From Terriglobia bacterium (GTDB taxonomy: Bacteria > Acidobacteriota > UBA6911): DNA of 64,000 bases. Made by a program: the position numbers and the translations under genes. This document shows, piece by piece, positions 26,145 to 34,361 of this stretch (positions within the stretch are counted from its first letter, which is position 1; each line of letters opens with the position of its first letter). The notes beneath the pieces were generated by a model. It was not told the origin of the DNA, did no database searches, and saw only the letters and a program-made list of their open reading frames with translations. The stretch lies in NCBI GenBank assembly GCA_020072565.1, contig JAIQGI010000006.1, positions 62,001 to 126,000 of the forward strand. The letters are read 5' to 3'.

Positions 26145-28310
26145 ATGCCCGCATCCTGGAATGTGCCGGAGCACGCTCTGTCGCTCGCGATTGCAATCGC
26201 GATGTCCGTGATCTTCGCGGGTTGCCTGAAGAGCCCGACGTCGTTCCCGCCGACCGAAAGAAAGCCAGTGACGGAGGAATACTTCGGGATAAAGGTCGTC
26301 GACAACTATCGCTGGCTTGACAATCTCGACGATCCGTCCGTGCGGGCGTGGAACGATGCCCAGAACTTATATTCGCGCGCCTACCTTGACCAGATCCCGT
26401 TCCAGGACCAGATATACCGACGCCTCAAGGGCATCCATGAAGAGGAGAGCACTCGCTACTACGGACTGGTCTACAAGAAGAAGCTCTTCGCGATGAAATC
26501 GCAACCGTCGAAAAACCAGCCGTTCCTGGTTGTGCTCCAGTCAGCAGAGGATGCCGGCTCGGAGCGGGTCGTGGTCGATCCAAACGAGTTGAATCCGAAG
26601 GGGACTACGGCGATCGACTGGTTCGTCCCGTCCCACGATGGGCGTCTGGTCGCCGTGTCACTCTCCGAGAACGGGAGCGAGGATGGATCGGTCAGCGTGT
26701 TTGAAGTGGAGAGCGGAAGGAGACTGGCGGATATCGTGCCGCGGGTTCAATTCCCTACCGGAGGAGGCGATGTCGATTGGAATCGCGAGTCCACCGGCTT
26801 TTATTACACCCGCTACCCCCAGGGAAATGAGAGGCCTGCGGAAGACATCAACTTCTTCCAGCAGATCTATTTTCACAGACTCGGCACCCCGTCCTTCGAA
26901 GATGTTTACGTGATCGGCAGGGAGTTTCCGAAAATCGCCGAATGCAAAATCTCCTCGACAGAAGATGGTAAGTACGTGCTCATCACGGTGGCGAACGGGG
27001 ATGGAGGAGAGTTCGCCCATTATCTGAAGGCCCCCTCGGGCAAGTGGGCGCAAATCACGCAGTTCCCGGATAAGGTGGTTTCGGCGCAGTTCGGGCCCGA
27101 CAATGCGCTCTACCTGCTCACGAGGAAAGATACGCCCAACGGCAGGATTCTCGCGGTCCAGCCTTCGAGCCCGAAACTCGACAAGGCTAAACTTGTCGTA
27201 TCCGAGAGTGACGTTTCGATCAGCGGATTCGTGCCGGCCAGGACGCGTCTCTTTGTTACCGATGTCGTGGGCGGGCCGCACAGAATCCGCGTCTTCGATC
27301 TTACCGGCAAGGAGCAGCAACCCATCCCTCTCAAGCCGGTTTCCGCAGTCAGCGGTGTGCTCCGTCTTGAAGGCGATCAGATTCTCTATGGCGCGCAGAG
27401 CTACGTGGATCCTCCCGGATGGTATCGCTATGATCCCGCGACTCTGGAATCAACGAAGACGGCGCTTTCGAGCTCTTCATCAGTGGACTTGAGTAATATT
27501 GAGGTGAGCCGCGACTTCGCCACTTCCCGGGACGGCACCAAAGTCCCGGTAAACATCCTGATGCAGAAAGGAACTCCCCGTAACGGGCAGAATCCCACGA
27601 TCCTTTACGGCTACGGCGGCTTCGGGATCAGCGAGTCGCCCTCTTTCGACCCGGTGAAGCGGGTCTGGCTGGAGCAGGGAGGAATCTATGCCATTGCCAA
27701 TCTGCGCGGCGGCGGGGAGTTCGGCGAGGCGTGGCACGAGGCCGGAAAACTCACAAAAAAGCAGAATGTCTTTGACGACTTCGCAGCATGCGTCCGGTTC
27801 CTGATCGACAAGAAGTACACGAACCCGGCGCGCCTCGCCATCGAAGGCGGGAGCAACGGCGGGCTCCTCATGGGTGCAGTGCTGACCCAGCACCCGGAAC
27901 TCTTTCGCGCGGCCGTGAGCTATGTGGGGATCTATGACATGCTCCGATTCGAGAATTTCCCCAACGGCGTTTTCAACGTCACGGAGTATGGAACCGTCAA
28001 GGACCGCGAGCAGTTCAAGGCGCTCTATGCCTACTCGCCGTATCACCATGTAGAGGATGGCATGGCCTATCCTGCGGTGATATTCCTGACCGGCGATCAC
28101 GATGGGCGTGTGGACCCGGCCAACTCGCGCAAGATGACCGCCCGCCTCCAGGCGGCGACCAGCTCGGGACTGCCGGTCTTGCTGAGAACCAACCCGAAGG
28201 CCGGGCACGGCATCGGCACCGGCCTCAGCGACAGAATCAGCCAGGAAGCTGATGTCTATGCCTTCCTGTTCGATCAGCTGGGAGTGGCGTATAAACTGGC
28301 AGGAAAGTAG
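26145..28310 (+). CDS. Prolyl oligopeptidase (S9A) lipoprotein
   Basis: 721 residues from ATG 26145 with GGAGGA six bases upstream; the in-frame ATG at 26112 has no such site. The signal ends in VIFAGCLKS, a lipobox, so the enzyme is probably periplasmic and lipid-anchored. The N-terminal seven-bladed propeller (about 60-420) begins EYFGIKVVDNYRWLDNLDD. The alpha/beta-hydrolase domain has the nucleophile in GGSNGG (Ser570), Asp653 in GDHDGRVDP and His688 in KAGHG. It should cleave short proline-containing peptides. The family is normally about 700 residues, so it is complete. Confidence 0.95.
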   Translation: MPASWNVPEHALSLAIAIAMSVIFAGCLKSPTSFPPTERKPVTEEYFGIKVVDNYRWLDNLDDPSVRAWNDAQNLYSRAYLDQIPFQDQIYRRLKGIHEEESTRYYGLVYKKKLFAMKSQPSKNQPFLVVLQSAEDAGSERVVVDPNELNPKGTTAIDWFVPSHDGRLVAVSLSENGSEDGSVSVFEVESGRRLADIVPRVQFPTGGGDVDWNRESTGFYYTRYPQGNERPAEDINFFQQIYFHRLGTPSFEDVYVIGREFPKIAECKISSTEDGKYVLITVANGDGGEFAHYLKAPSGKWAQITQFPDKVVSAQFGPDNALYLLTRKDTPNGRILAVQPSSPKLDKAKLVVSESDVSISGFVPARTRLFVTDVVGGPHRIRVFDLTGKEQQPIPLKPVSAVSGVLRLEGDQILYGAQSYVDPPGWYRYDPATLESTKTALSSSSSVDLSNIEVSRDFATSRDGTKVPVNILMQKGTPRNGQNPTILYGYGGFGISESPSFDPVKRVWLEQGGIYAIANLRGGGEFGEAWHEAGKLTKKQNVFDDFAACVRFLIDKKYTNPARLAIEGGSNGGLLMGAVLTQHPELFRAAVSYVGIYDMLRFENFPNGVFNVTEYGTVKDREQFKALYAYSPYHHVEDGMAYPAVIFLTGDHDGRVDPANSRKMTARLQAATSSGLPVLLRTNPKAGHGIGTGLSDRISQEADVYAFLFDQLGVAYKLAGK

Positions 28311-28329
28311 AAAGAGGATTTTTTAAACC

Positions 28330-28743
28330 TCAACGCAGAGGAAGCTGAGGGCGCAGGGAAGATGGATGTTTTGGCTGCAGGGCTGCCAGCAGATCAAAGT
28401 GAGCGTCATCGTGTTCGATTTCCAGGCCGTGATGCCAGGCGCAGGCTGCGATCGCTATGTCATGAGGCGGCGCGGTCCTGCCGGCGCGACGGCAGCGGTC
28501 GGCCAGTTCGCAGGCTTTCTGCCAGACTTCGTCCGTAATGCACACTTCCGGGACGCGCTGCTGGTAATCGCGCAGCAGTGTCCGGTCAGTATCGCTCCCC
28601 ACGCCCGCCCACAATTCAAGGCGCACAATGGGGCACCAGGCCGCCTCGCCGGTGCGGAGCAGCTGTTCCACACGCGCCCGGATGGTCGGATCGCCCCGGC
28701 GTCTGATCTGGTGCACCCAGCTCGATGTGTCCACCAGCTTCAT
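28330..28743 (-). CDS. VapC-type PIN-domain ribonuclease toxin
   Basis: 137 residues starting MKLVDTSSWV. PIN residues are D5, E43 (RLELWAG), D95 (PPHDIAIA) and a late acid cluster (D112, D113, D117), giving the four-acid Mg2+ site. The ATG overlaps the antitoxin stop as ATGA. The last 15 residues (KHPSSLRPQLPLR) run into the dispersed repeat at 28325-28340 and may not be original, but the catalytic domain is complete. Confidence 0.9.
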   Translation of the reverse strand: MKLVDTSSWVHQIRRRGDPTIRARVEQLLRTGEAAWCPIVRLELWAGVGSDTDRTLLRDYQQRVPEVCITDEVWQKACELADRCRRAGRTAPPHDIAIAACAWHHGLEIEHDDAHFDLLAALQPKHPSSLRPQLPLR

Positions 28744-28988
28744 GACCGGCGCCCCCGGCGTCGCGGCTTGCTTTTATCGGTTTGGGAATCATTTTCATCC
28801 AGAGCTTCGATCTCAGGATTGCTCATGAGAGTGTCCGAAGAGCCGGAGTATTTTATCAAGTCCGCCATGCGCTGCCGGCGATTGTAGTCCACCACGGCCG
28901 TCACAACGGCGTCGCGCTTGGTCTTCGCCCTGGCGTATTTGATAGCATCCCTTAGCTCATTCTCTGGAATATCAATCGTCGTTTTCAT
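28740..28988 (-). CDS. VapB-type antitoxin
   Basis: 82 residues from ATG 28988; the longer frame to 29138 is rejected because the conserved start MKTTIDIPENELRDAIKYA begins here. The N-terminus fits a DNA-binding ribbon-helix-helix fold. RDAVVTAVVDYNRRQRMADL followed by an acidic middle and a very basic tail (KSKPRRRGRRS) is typical of VapB proteins. It overlaps vapC by four bases, so the two are co-translated. Confidence 0.85.
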   Translation of the reverse strand: MKTTIDIPENELRDAIKYARAKTKRDAVVTAVVDYNRRQRMADLIKYSGSSDTLMSNPEIEALDENDSQTDKSKPRRRGRRS

Positions 28989-29307
28989 GAAGCTATAATA
29001 GCTCCCATGGGATTCCCGATCAACCAAGATCGGAAGACAACCGAAGGCCTGAAAGATTTCTCCTTTCGGTATTGTTCCACCGGTGTCATGGGAGCCCAAA
29101 ACTGGATCTTCCAGGCGTGACTCCGGATTCCTGGCCAATCCCTAAGGCTGGCGTGGGCGAAGCCTCTGCAGCGCGCAGGCTTGCTTGCGCCTTCATCATC
29201 CGGGGAATGCGTCGTGTACGAGAGTTCGGCTTATCCGGAAGGGGCAGCAAGCTGCCGCACTCCAAGGGACTTTCGGTCCGGCACCAATCACCGAAAGGCC
29301 CTTCTTG
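28989..29307. other. Gap with short palindromes, no gene
   Basis: No coding frame is convincing here. GGCAGCAAGCTGCC followed by GCACTCCAAGG (29243-29267) belongs to the dispersed palindrome family also seen at 45483, 48561 and 62345. CTTTCGGT and ACCGAAAG form a further small inverted repeat around 29272-29298. The vapBC promoter presumably lies near 29000-29060. Confidence 0.5.
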
Positions 29308-29324
29308 CTCTGCGTTGAGGTTTT

Positions 29325-30314
29325 TCACCGCGCGGCTTTGGCGGCGGCTTCGAGGTTGGCGCGCGGGGTTTGCGGCGGGATCGAGCAGCCGGGGGCTACC
29401 AGCACGCGCCGGCCGCCGGTTTGCTCGATGGCTCTCGACACTTCGGCGGCTACTTGTTCCGGTGTGCCGTCGGGCAGCGTGGTCTTTTCGCTGACTCCGC
29501 CCATGACGGCCTTGCGCGTGCGCCGCTGTCCCTCGGCCAGCGTCGGGTTGCCCGGCAGGGTGGCAGCCCAGCTGATGGCTGCCACGGGATAATCCGCCAG
29601 CAGATCGAAGTGGATGTTGCTGCCGCAGTTGTGCAATACATGAAAAGGGGCTTTTCCGGCGACCGCCTCGAGCACGCGCAGATCGTACGGCACCCCGAAG
29701 GTGCGATACTCATCCTCGCGCAGCCGGTCGCGGCTGGCCCAGCCGGTGGTCGCGAAGTAGATCCCGCTAGCCCCGGCTTCGAGGCAGGCCTGCGCGAACT
29801 CGGCGAAAACGCGCGTAATCGTATCCAGCGCCGCCTCGATTGCTTTGCGGTGCCCGGCGATCGATTCTTTGACAGGTTCGCTGCGGTGTCCCGCCAGATA
29901 TTCGGCTACCGAGAGCGGAGAAAAGATCGTCTGGACAAAGTGCGCGTCGCCTTCCAGGCCGGCGCGGATCAAGCGCAAGGCAGCCAGCTGCTCACCCAGG
30001 ACGCCGCGGTCCGGCTCGAGCGGGCGCAGGTTTCGCCAGTCCTCCGGATACCTCACGGGCGCCTGCGTGAACTTTGGGCCGTGGACGGGATCTCGAGAGC
30101 GTTCGAGCACAGCGCCCCAGTCTTCCACATGATAGCTGGCGCGCGGATTCACCTTCATGAAGTCCCAATCGTAAGTGCGGTAGTTTTCGAGCATGGCTTC
30201 TGCCAGCTCCTCGGCGCTCCACTCCCGGAGATAGCTGTGGCCCCAGAAGCTGATCGGCACCCGGTCCACCTCGGCACCGCGCAGTGCCGCCTCGACGCGT
30301 TCACGCTTGTTCAT
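29325..30314 (-). CDS. Uroporphyrinogen decarboxylase-family protein (UroD/MtaA-like)
   Basis: 329 residues from ATG 30314, which has GGGGGA upstream; the longer frame to 30557 is not supported. The sequence starts MNKRERVEAALRGAEVDRVP, the standard opening of the UROD superfamily, followed by a TIM-barrel pattern with DWDFMKVNPRASYHVEDWG, IFSPLSVAEYLAG, FHVLHNCGSNIHFDLLADYP and VMGGVSEKTTLPDGTPEQV. Family members include HemE and corrinoid methyltransferases such as MtaA/MtbA. It lacks an obvious HemE N-terminal signature and is not near haem genes, so a methyl transfer or other role is possible. Substrate unassigned. Confidence 0.85.
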   Translation of the reverse strand: MNKRERVEAALRGAEVDRVPISFWGHSYLREWSAEELAEAMLENYRTYDWDFMKVNPRASYHVEDWGAVLERSRDPVHGPKFTQAPVRYPEDWRNLRPLEPDRGVLGEQLAALRLIRAGLEGDAHFVQTIFSPLSVAEYLAGHRSEPVKESIAGHRKAIEAALDTITRVFAEFAQACLEAGASGIYFATTGWASRDRLREDEYRTFGVPYDLRVLEAVAGKAPFHVLHNCGSNIHFDLLADYPVAAISWAATLPGNPTLAEGQRRTRKAVMGGVSEKTTLPDGTPEQVAAEVSRAIEQTGGRRVLVAPGCSIPPQTPRANLEAAAKAAR

Positions 30315-30586
30315 AATTCCCCCTTTGTGAAAAAGGGACATCCCGATTATCCATCGTCTCTCTTGCAGCCATCCTGGGAGCGGGGAGGAAAACAGGAATG
30401 CCCCCTTTCTCCATCCGGGAATGAGTTGCCCCCCGACATACAACTTGCCATGAATCGCGCATTGTTCACAGAGTATTTTGTCCGCCTCCACGCCGATTTG
30501 CTTTGTGAAATTCGTGCAATTCCCGGCTAAGTCTCTTAAAATGCGGGTGTGTTGCACAGCAACTCGCTTATTTCTGGAGATTCAAT

Positions 30587-31090
30587 ATGGCCACGACCGA
30601 AAGCAATTTGAAGGATGCATTTGCAGGAGAGAGTCAGGCGAACCGGAAGTATCTGGCTTTCGCCCGGAAAGCGGAACAGGAAGGATTTATCAATGTAGCG
30701 CGCCTGTTCCGGACGGCTGCCGAGGCCGAGACCATTCACGCGCTGGGGCACCTGAACGCCATGAGCGGCGTCGCTTCCACCGCCGACAACCTGCGCGCCG
30801 CCGTCGCGGGGGAGACCTACGAATACACCGAAATGTATCCGCCGATGTTGAAGCAGGCGGAAGCCGAAGACCACAAGGCCAAGCGCATGTTCGGATTTGC
30901 CGCGAAAGCCGAGGCCGTCCATGCCCGGCTTTACCAGGTGGCCTTGGATGCCGTAGCCCAGGGCAAGGATCTGGCCGAAACCAGTTTCTATCTTTGTCCG
31001 GTCTGCGGTCATATTGAGGTGGGCCAGCCGACTTCGGCGTGCCCGATTTGCGGAACGCCGGCTGCGAGGTTCCAGAAGGTAGCAGTCTAA
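30587..31090 (+). CDS. Rubrerythrin
   Basis: 167 residues. The four-helix diiron domain has the expected glutamate motifs: AFAGESQANRKY, AEAETIHAL, AGETYEYTEMYP and KAEAVHARLY. The C-terminal rubredoxin-like domain has two Cys pairs, CPVCGH and CPICG, for one Fe(SCys)4 centre. Rubrerythrins reduce hydrogen peroxide in anaerobes and microaerophiles using electrons from rubredoxin-like donors. The length is slightly below the usual 190. It is divergent from the UroD gene and followed by a small membrane protein gene. Confidence 0.95.
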   Translation: MATTESNLKDAFAGESQANRKYLAFARKAEQEGFINVARLFRTAAEAETIHALGHLNAMSGVASTADNLRAAVAGETYEYTEMYPPMLKQAEAEDHKAKRMFGFAAKAEAVHARLYQVALDAVAQGKDLAETSFYLCPVCGHIEVGQPTSACPICGTPAARFQKVAV

Positions 31091-31109
31091 TCCGCACTGT
31101 GATCAGCAC

Positions 31110-31457
31110 ATGAAACCAAGACCGGAAATCCAGCAGGACGAGGATTTGGACAACCTGATCCTCAACGAGGCCCAGCTGCTCCTGTCGGAGAAGCGGACCT
31201 CGTTGTCGACCCTGCGCACCGGCATCGCCATCCTCGCCCTGCCGCTGTCGGTATTGAGCGTGTTGATTGCCACATCCCGCTTTTACGACGCCTTGAAAGT
31301 CGTGAATCTGCTGGTCCCGCTCATCCTCCTGACCGCGGCGCTTGTGGTCCTTGCCGTGTGGCTGATTATCGCGGCCATGCGGCGGTTGTATCGATACGAT
31401 CGCCACATCCTCGCCCTGAAACGCAAACACAGCAAGCTGGCCGAGTTCCTAGACTGA
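31110..31457 (+). CDS. Small two-helix membrane protein (DUF202/YidH-like)
   Basis: 115 residues. Two TM helices (LRTGIAILALPLSVLSVLI and VNLLVPLILLTAALVVLAVW) follow an N-terminal acidic segment with LLSEKRTSLSTLRTG, similar to the ExRTxLAxxRTxLA opening of DUF202 proteins, and a basic C-terminal tail follows. Function unknown. It lies 19 bp downstream of rubrerythrin and is probably co-transcribed with it. Confidence 0.75.
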   Translation: MKPRPEIQQDEDLDNLILNEAQLLLSEKRTSLSTLRTGIAILALPLSVLSVLIATSRFYDALKVVNLLVPLILLTAALVVLAVWLIIAAMRRLYRYDRHILALKRKHSKLAEFLD

Positions 31458-31473
31458 AACGTGGGTTGGGTCG

Positions 31474-32955
31474 TCAGCTTTTCCGGGGGTGGCGTGCAAA
31501 ACGGCGGAGATCAGCAAGGGCGAGGACAAGCCGCATCAACGTCTTTGTTCTGCGGGAATTGGAGTACAAGTCGTTGACCGTGCCGAAAATGTCGAGCTTT
31601 TTTCTGGAGTAGGGAAACCACCACAGCTTCGACCTGGACAGCCTTTGACGTTCGGCGCTGATCACTTTGATGTTTGTGAGCTCGATCAGCCCGTAGCGGG
31701 AAAACATCCTTCCCCAACCGCTTTGCTTCCTGCCGCCCCACGGAAATTGGGGCAGGCCGACGCTGCTGTCGTTGATCCAGACCATTCCGGCCTGGATCTT
31801 TTGAGCCGTGAGGCGGGCATGGTTCAAGTTCCTGCTCCACACCGATGCTCCCAGTCCGGCGGCTGATTGATTTGCCTCCTGCAAGGCCTGTTCATCACCG
31901 CTCACCTCGCGAACGGCGACCAACGGCAACTGAGGCTCTTCCTGCATGACGCGCATGCCGGGTGACGCCGCCGCGACGATGAACGGCGCGCCGAAGCCGG
32001 CTGCGTCGAGATCGCGGAGTGGCCCCGCGGGCGACCAGACTCGCGCTCCCTTGCTGATCGCATCCCGGAGCAATTCACGCGCCCTCGCGGCGGCCGTGCC
32101 CCCTGAAAAAGTGCCGACTTCGGTGGCCGGATCCCACGGATCGCCGACGTTGATTGCGGCAACCTCGTTTGTCAGCAGGTCCAGAAACATGCGGCTTACA
32201 CTCTTGTGAACAAAGACTCGCTTGGTTCCGACACAGCTGCGCCCGTCGGCATAGAACGCGCTCCAGGCAATTCCCCGGGCGGCTAAAGAAAGGTCGGCAT
32301 CCGCGCAAATGATGGCCGAACTGCCGCCGCCGAGTTCAAGGACGCACGGCTTGAAATAAAGGGCGCACGCTTCCGCAACCTTGCGCCCGGTTTCACAGCC
32401 TCCGGTGAAAATGACCTTTTGAACGTCCGTGCGCGCGATGAGTCGTTCCGCGACGTCAGGCCCGCCTTCAACCACTTCGACGGCGCCTGCCGGAAGACGG
32501 GCCGCCACGAACAGTTCACCTATCAAGGATCCGGTTCGCGGGCAGCGTTCGGAGGGTTTTATGACAACGCAGTTGCCGCAGAGCAGCGCTGCGCACGCCT
32601 GCATGACCGGAAGCGAGAAGGGAAAGTTGGACGGCCCGATTATAAGGACGACTCCCAGCGGTTCGAAACGAACGGTGTTGGATTTTGCCCAAAATCCAGG
32701 ACGCCAATATCGGAACCGCTCGTCCCGAAGCCAGCGTGGAGCCATTTTTGCGGAAAATCGCAGCATTTCCAGCGCACCGGTCAGTTCCTGGTTGACTACT
32801 TCCGTGATCGGCCTTCCGGTCTCCTCCGTGACGGCATGCGCGATCTCCCGGTGACGCAGGGCGATGAGCTTTCCCAGATGCGCGATGCGGCTCCGGCGCG
32901 CGCGCAGGGTGAGATCGGGCCAGGACGATAAGGTCGGCTTGGAGATCGCCTTCAT
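31474..32955 (-). CDS. NAD(P)-dependent aldehyde dehydrogenase
   Basis: 493 residues of the ALDH superfamily. IGPSNFPFSLPVMQACAAL and VIKPSERCP mark the Rossmann fold, FTGGCETGRKV the cofactor loop. The general base is Glu207 (LELGGGSS) and the nucleophile Cys241 (GRSCVGTK), spaced 34 residues as usual. The canonical ELGGKSP lysine is replaced by Gly. The last 60 residues (from about 430) extend past the usual end with a basic helical tail. The gene is the last of a tight leftward operon and overlaps the PLP decarboxylase gene by four bases (ATGA), so it may oxidise an amino-aldehyde or fatty aldehyde made there. Substrate is inference. Confidence 0.92.
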   Translation of the reverse strand: MKAISKPTLSSWPDLTLRARRSRIAHLGKLIALRHREIAHAVTEETGRPITEVVNQELTGALEMLRFSAKMAPRWLRDERFRYWRPGFWAKSNTVRFEPLGVVLIIGPSNFPFSLPVMQACAALLCGNCVVIKPSERCPRTGSLIGELFVAARLPAGAVEVVEGGPDVAERLIARTDVQKVIFTGGCETGRKVAEACALYFKPCVLELGGGSSAIICADADLSLAARGIAWSAFYADGRSCVGTKRVFVHKSVSRMFLDLLTNEVAAINVGDPWDPATEVGTFSGGTAAARARELLRDAISKGARVWSPAGPLRDLDAAGFGAPFIVAAASPGMRVMQEEPQLPLVAVREVSGDEQALQEANQSAAGLGASVWSRNLNHARLTAQKIQAGMVWINDSSVGLPQFPWGGRKQSGWGRMFSRYGLIELTNIKVISAERQRLSRSKLWWFPYSRKKLDIFGTVNDLYSNSRRTKTLMRLVLALADLRRFARHPRKS

Positions 32956-34361
32956 CGGGCCTCCTCGTTCAGTTCGCGGCCGATCCTCGTCGAGACATCT
33001 CTGGACACCACATCTTCAAACGTCTCGCGCCTGCGCGCGAGTCTCGGCATGCCTTTTTCGATCATCACGATTGCGGGTCGCGGCCCGGCAAAGTTGTTCC
33101 CGAGCGCCGTGAAGTAGGCGCCGGCATCCATGACTGCGATGATATCGCCGGCCTCGAGGACTGGGAGATCCTGTTTCATGGCGACCAGATCGAGCGGTGC
33201 CGGAAGATTGCCCACGAGGTCGTATCTTGCGGTCCGCCCACCTTCGGACTTGTTCGCAATCAGCACTGCATGGCGCTCACCGAGCAGGAGCGGCGAAAGA
33301 CTCATCGCGCCGGCATCACAAACAGCGACCTCCGTGCGGTTCGTCCTCTTTTTCAGAAGAACGACTTTCATGAGCAGAAGCTGTGAGGAAGCCACCAGCG
33401 CGCGCCCCGGCTCGACATAAATGGCCGGCATACCGACTCCATGCCTGCGCGCGAAGCCGTGCAGAGTCGCCGAGAGCGCGCCGGCGATCTCCTTCAGAAG
33501 GGTGTCCTGTGTGTATCTGTCCGGCTGCCTGGGGGGGCGGCCCCAGCCGAAGAAGCGAATCGCTTCCCACAGATCGAACTCCTTAAGCGTAGGCGTGCTG
33601 AAGCCTCCGCCTATGTCCAGGATCGCGGGCTGAAATCCTCTGTCGTTCACCTCCATCCACATTTTGAGGGCGGTCTTCAGGGCTGCTTCATAAGGCCGGG
33701 CAGAGCGTACACCCGAACCGATGTGAAAATGCAATCCCCTGAGCCTGAGCAAAGGGTCCCCGTGCAAAATGCGCAGGGCTTCTTTCCAGTCGCCCGCCTC
33801 CGAGGTAAAACCGATGTGGCTCTGCCGCGAGCCGGCGGAAAGGGTGAAATCGAAACGACTCTTCGACAGACAGGGGTTGATGCGCAGGCCTACATTCACG
33901 GGTCTTTCCTGCCCAGCGGCAATCTGCCGCAGGCTGCGGAGCTCCTCCACGCTCTCCACATTGATCAGCGCCACATCCTGCAGGACCGCCTGACGCAGAA
34001 GTTCCGGCGATTTCACCGACCCATTCACAATCATGTTGCGGCCGGCGACGCCGATCCCCCTGGCCAGCCAGAATTCGAACTCCGAAATGACCTCGGCGCC
34101 GCATCCCAATGCGGCGATAGATCGCAGAAGGTCGGGAACCGGATTGGTTTTATAAGAAAAGAAGAGCCTGGCCTCGAGGCCTTCAGCCCGAAAGGCTCCC
34201 AGCAGGGCCTCATGAGATTGTTCAAGGAGAGCCGCATTGACAACATACAAAGGCGTGCCGTGCGTTCGGGCGAGCGCGGTCAGGCTGCAGCCGTTCCAGA
34301 ACAGCTCCAGCCCACGGCGTTCAAGATTCCATGGTGAGATGTCGCGCATCATGCCCTTCAT
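32952..34361 (-). CDS. Type III PLP-dependent decarboxylase (LysA/ornithine decarboxylase-like)
   Basis: 469 residues from ATG 34361, chosen because it overlaps the upstream stop as ATGA; ATG 34352 is a possible alternative. The alanine-racemase-type barrel has the PLP lysine in FFSYKTNPVP, the phosphate and substrate loop LHFHIGSGV, ILDIGGGFS, the EPGR motif (YVEPGRALV), and in the C-terminal beta domain CDAGAM and MDAGAYFTALGNNF. These fit decarboxylases for diaminopimelate, ornithine, carboxynorspermidine or carrier-bound amino acids. The SYKTN form of the lysine motif differs from the AxKAN of true LysA, so a secondary-metabolite or lipid-linked substrate is more likely. No lysine or polyamine genes are nearby. 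Confidence 0.88.
   Translation of the reverse strand: MKGMMRDISPWNLERRGLELFWNGCSLTALARTHGTPLYVVNAALLEQSHEALLGAFRAEGLEARLFFSYKTNPVPDLLRSIAALGCGAEVISEFEFWLARGIGVAGRNMIVNGSVKSPELLRQAVLQDVALINVESVEELRSLRQIAAGQERPVNVGLRINPCLSKSRFDFTLSAGSRQSHIGFTSEAGDWKEALRILHGDPLLRLRGLHFHIGSGVRSARPYEAALKTALKMWMEVNDRGFQPAILDIGGGFSTPTLKEFDLWEAIRFFGWGRPPRQPDRYTQDTLLKEIAGALSATLHGFARRHGVGMPAIYVEPGRALVASSQLLLMKVVLLKKRTNRTEVAVCDAGAMSLSPLLLGERHAVLIANKSEGGRTARYDLVGNLPAPLDLVAMKQDLPVLEAGDIIAVMDAGAYFTALGNNFAGPRPAIVMIEKGMPRLARRRETFEDVVSRDVSTRIGRELNEEAR

Larger units (their letters stand above)
28325..29323. repeat. 16-bp inverted repeats flanking the second vapBC locus
   Basis: AAACCTCAACGCAGAG at 28325-28340 occurs perfectly inverted at 29308-29323. 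The pair brackets the toxin-antitoxin genes and the adjacent gap. The left copy overlaps the last codons of the toxin gene. Similar CGCAGAGG-type sequences recur at other intergenic sites (near 13515-13550 and 57055-57157), so these are probably members of a dispersed intergenic repeat rather than transposon ends. Confidence 0.65.
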
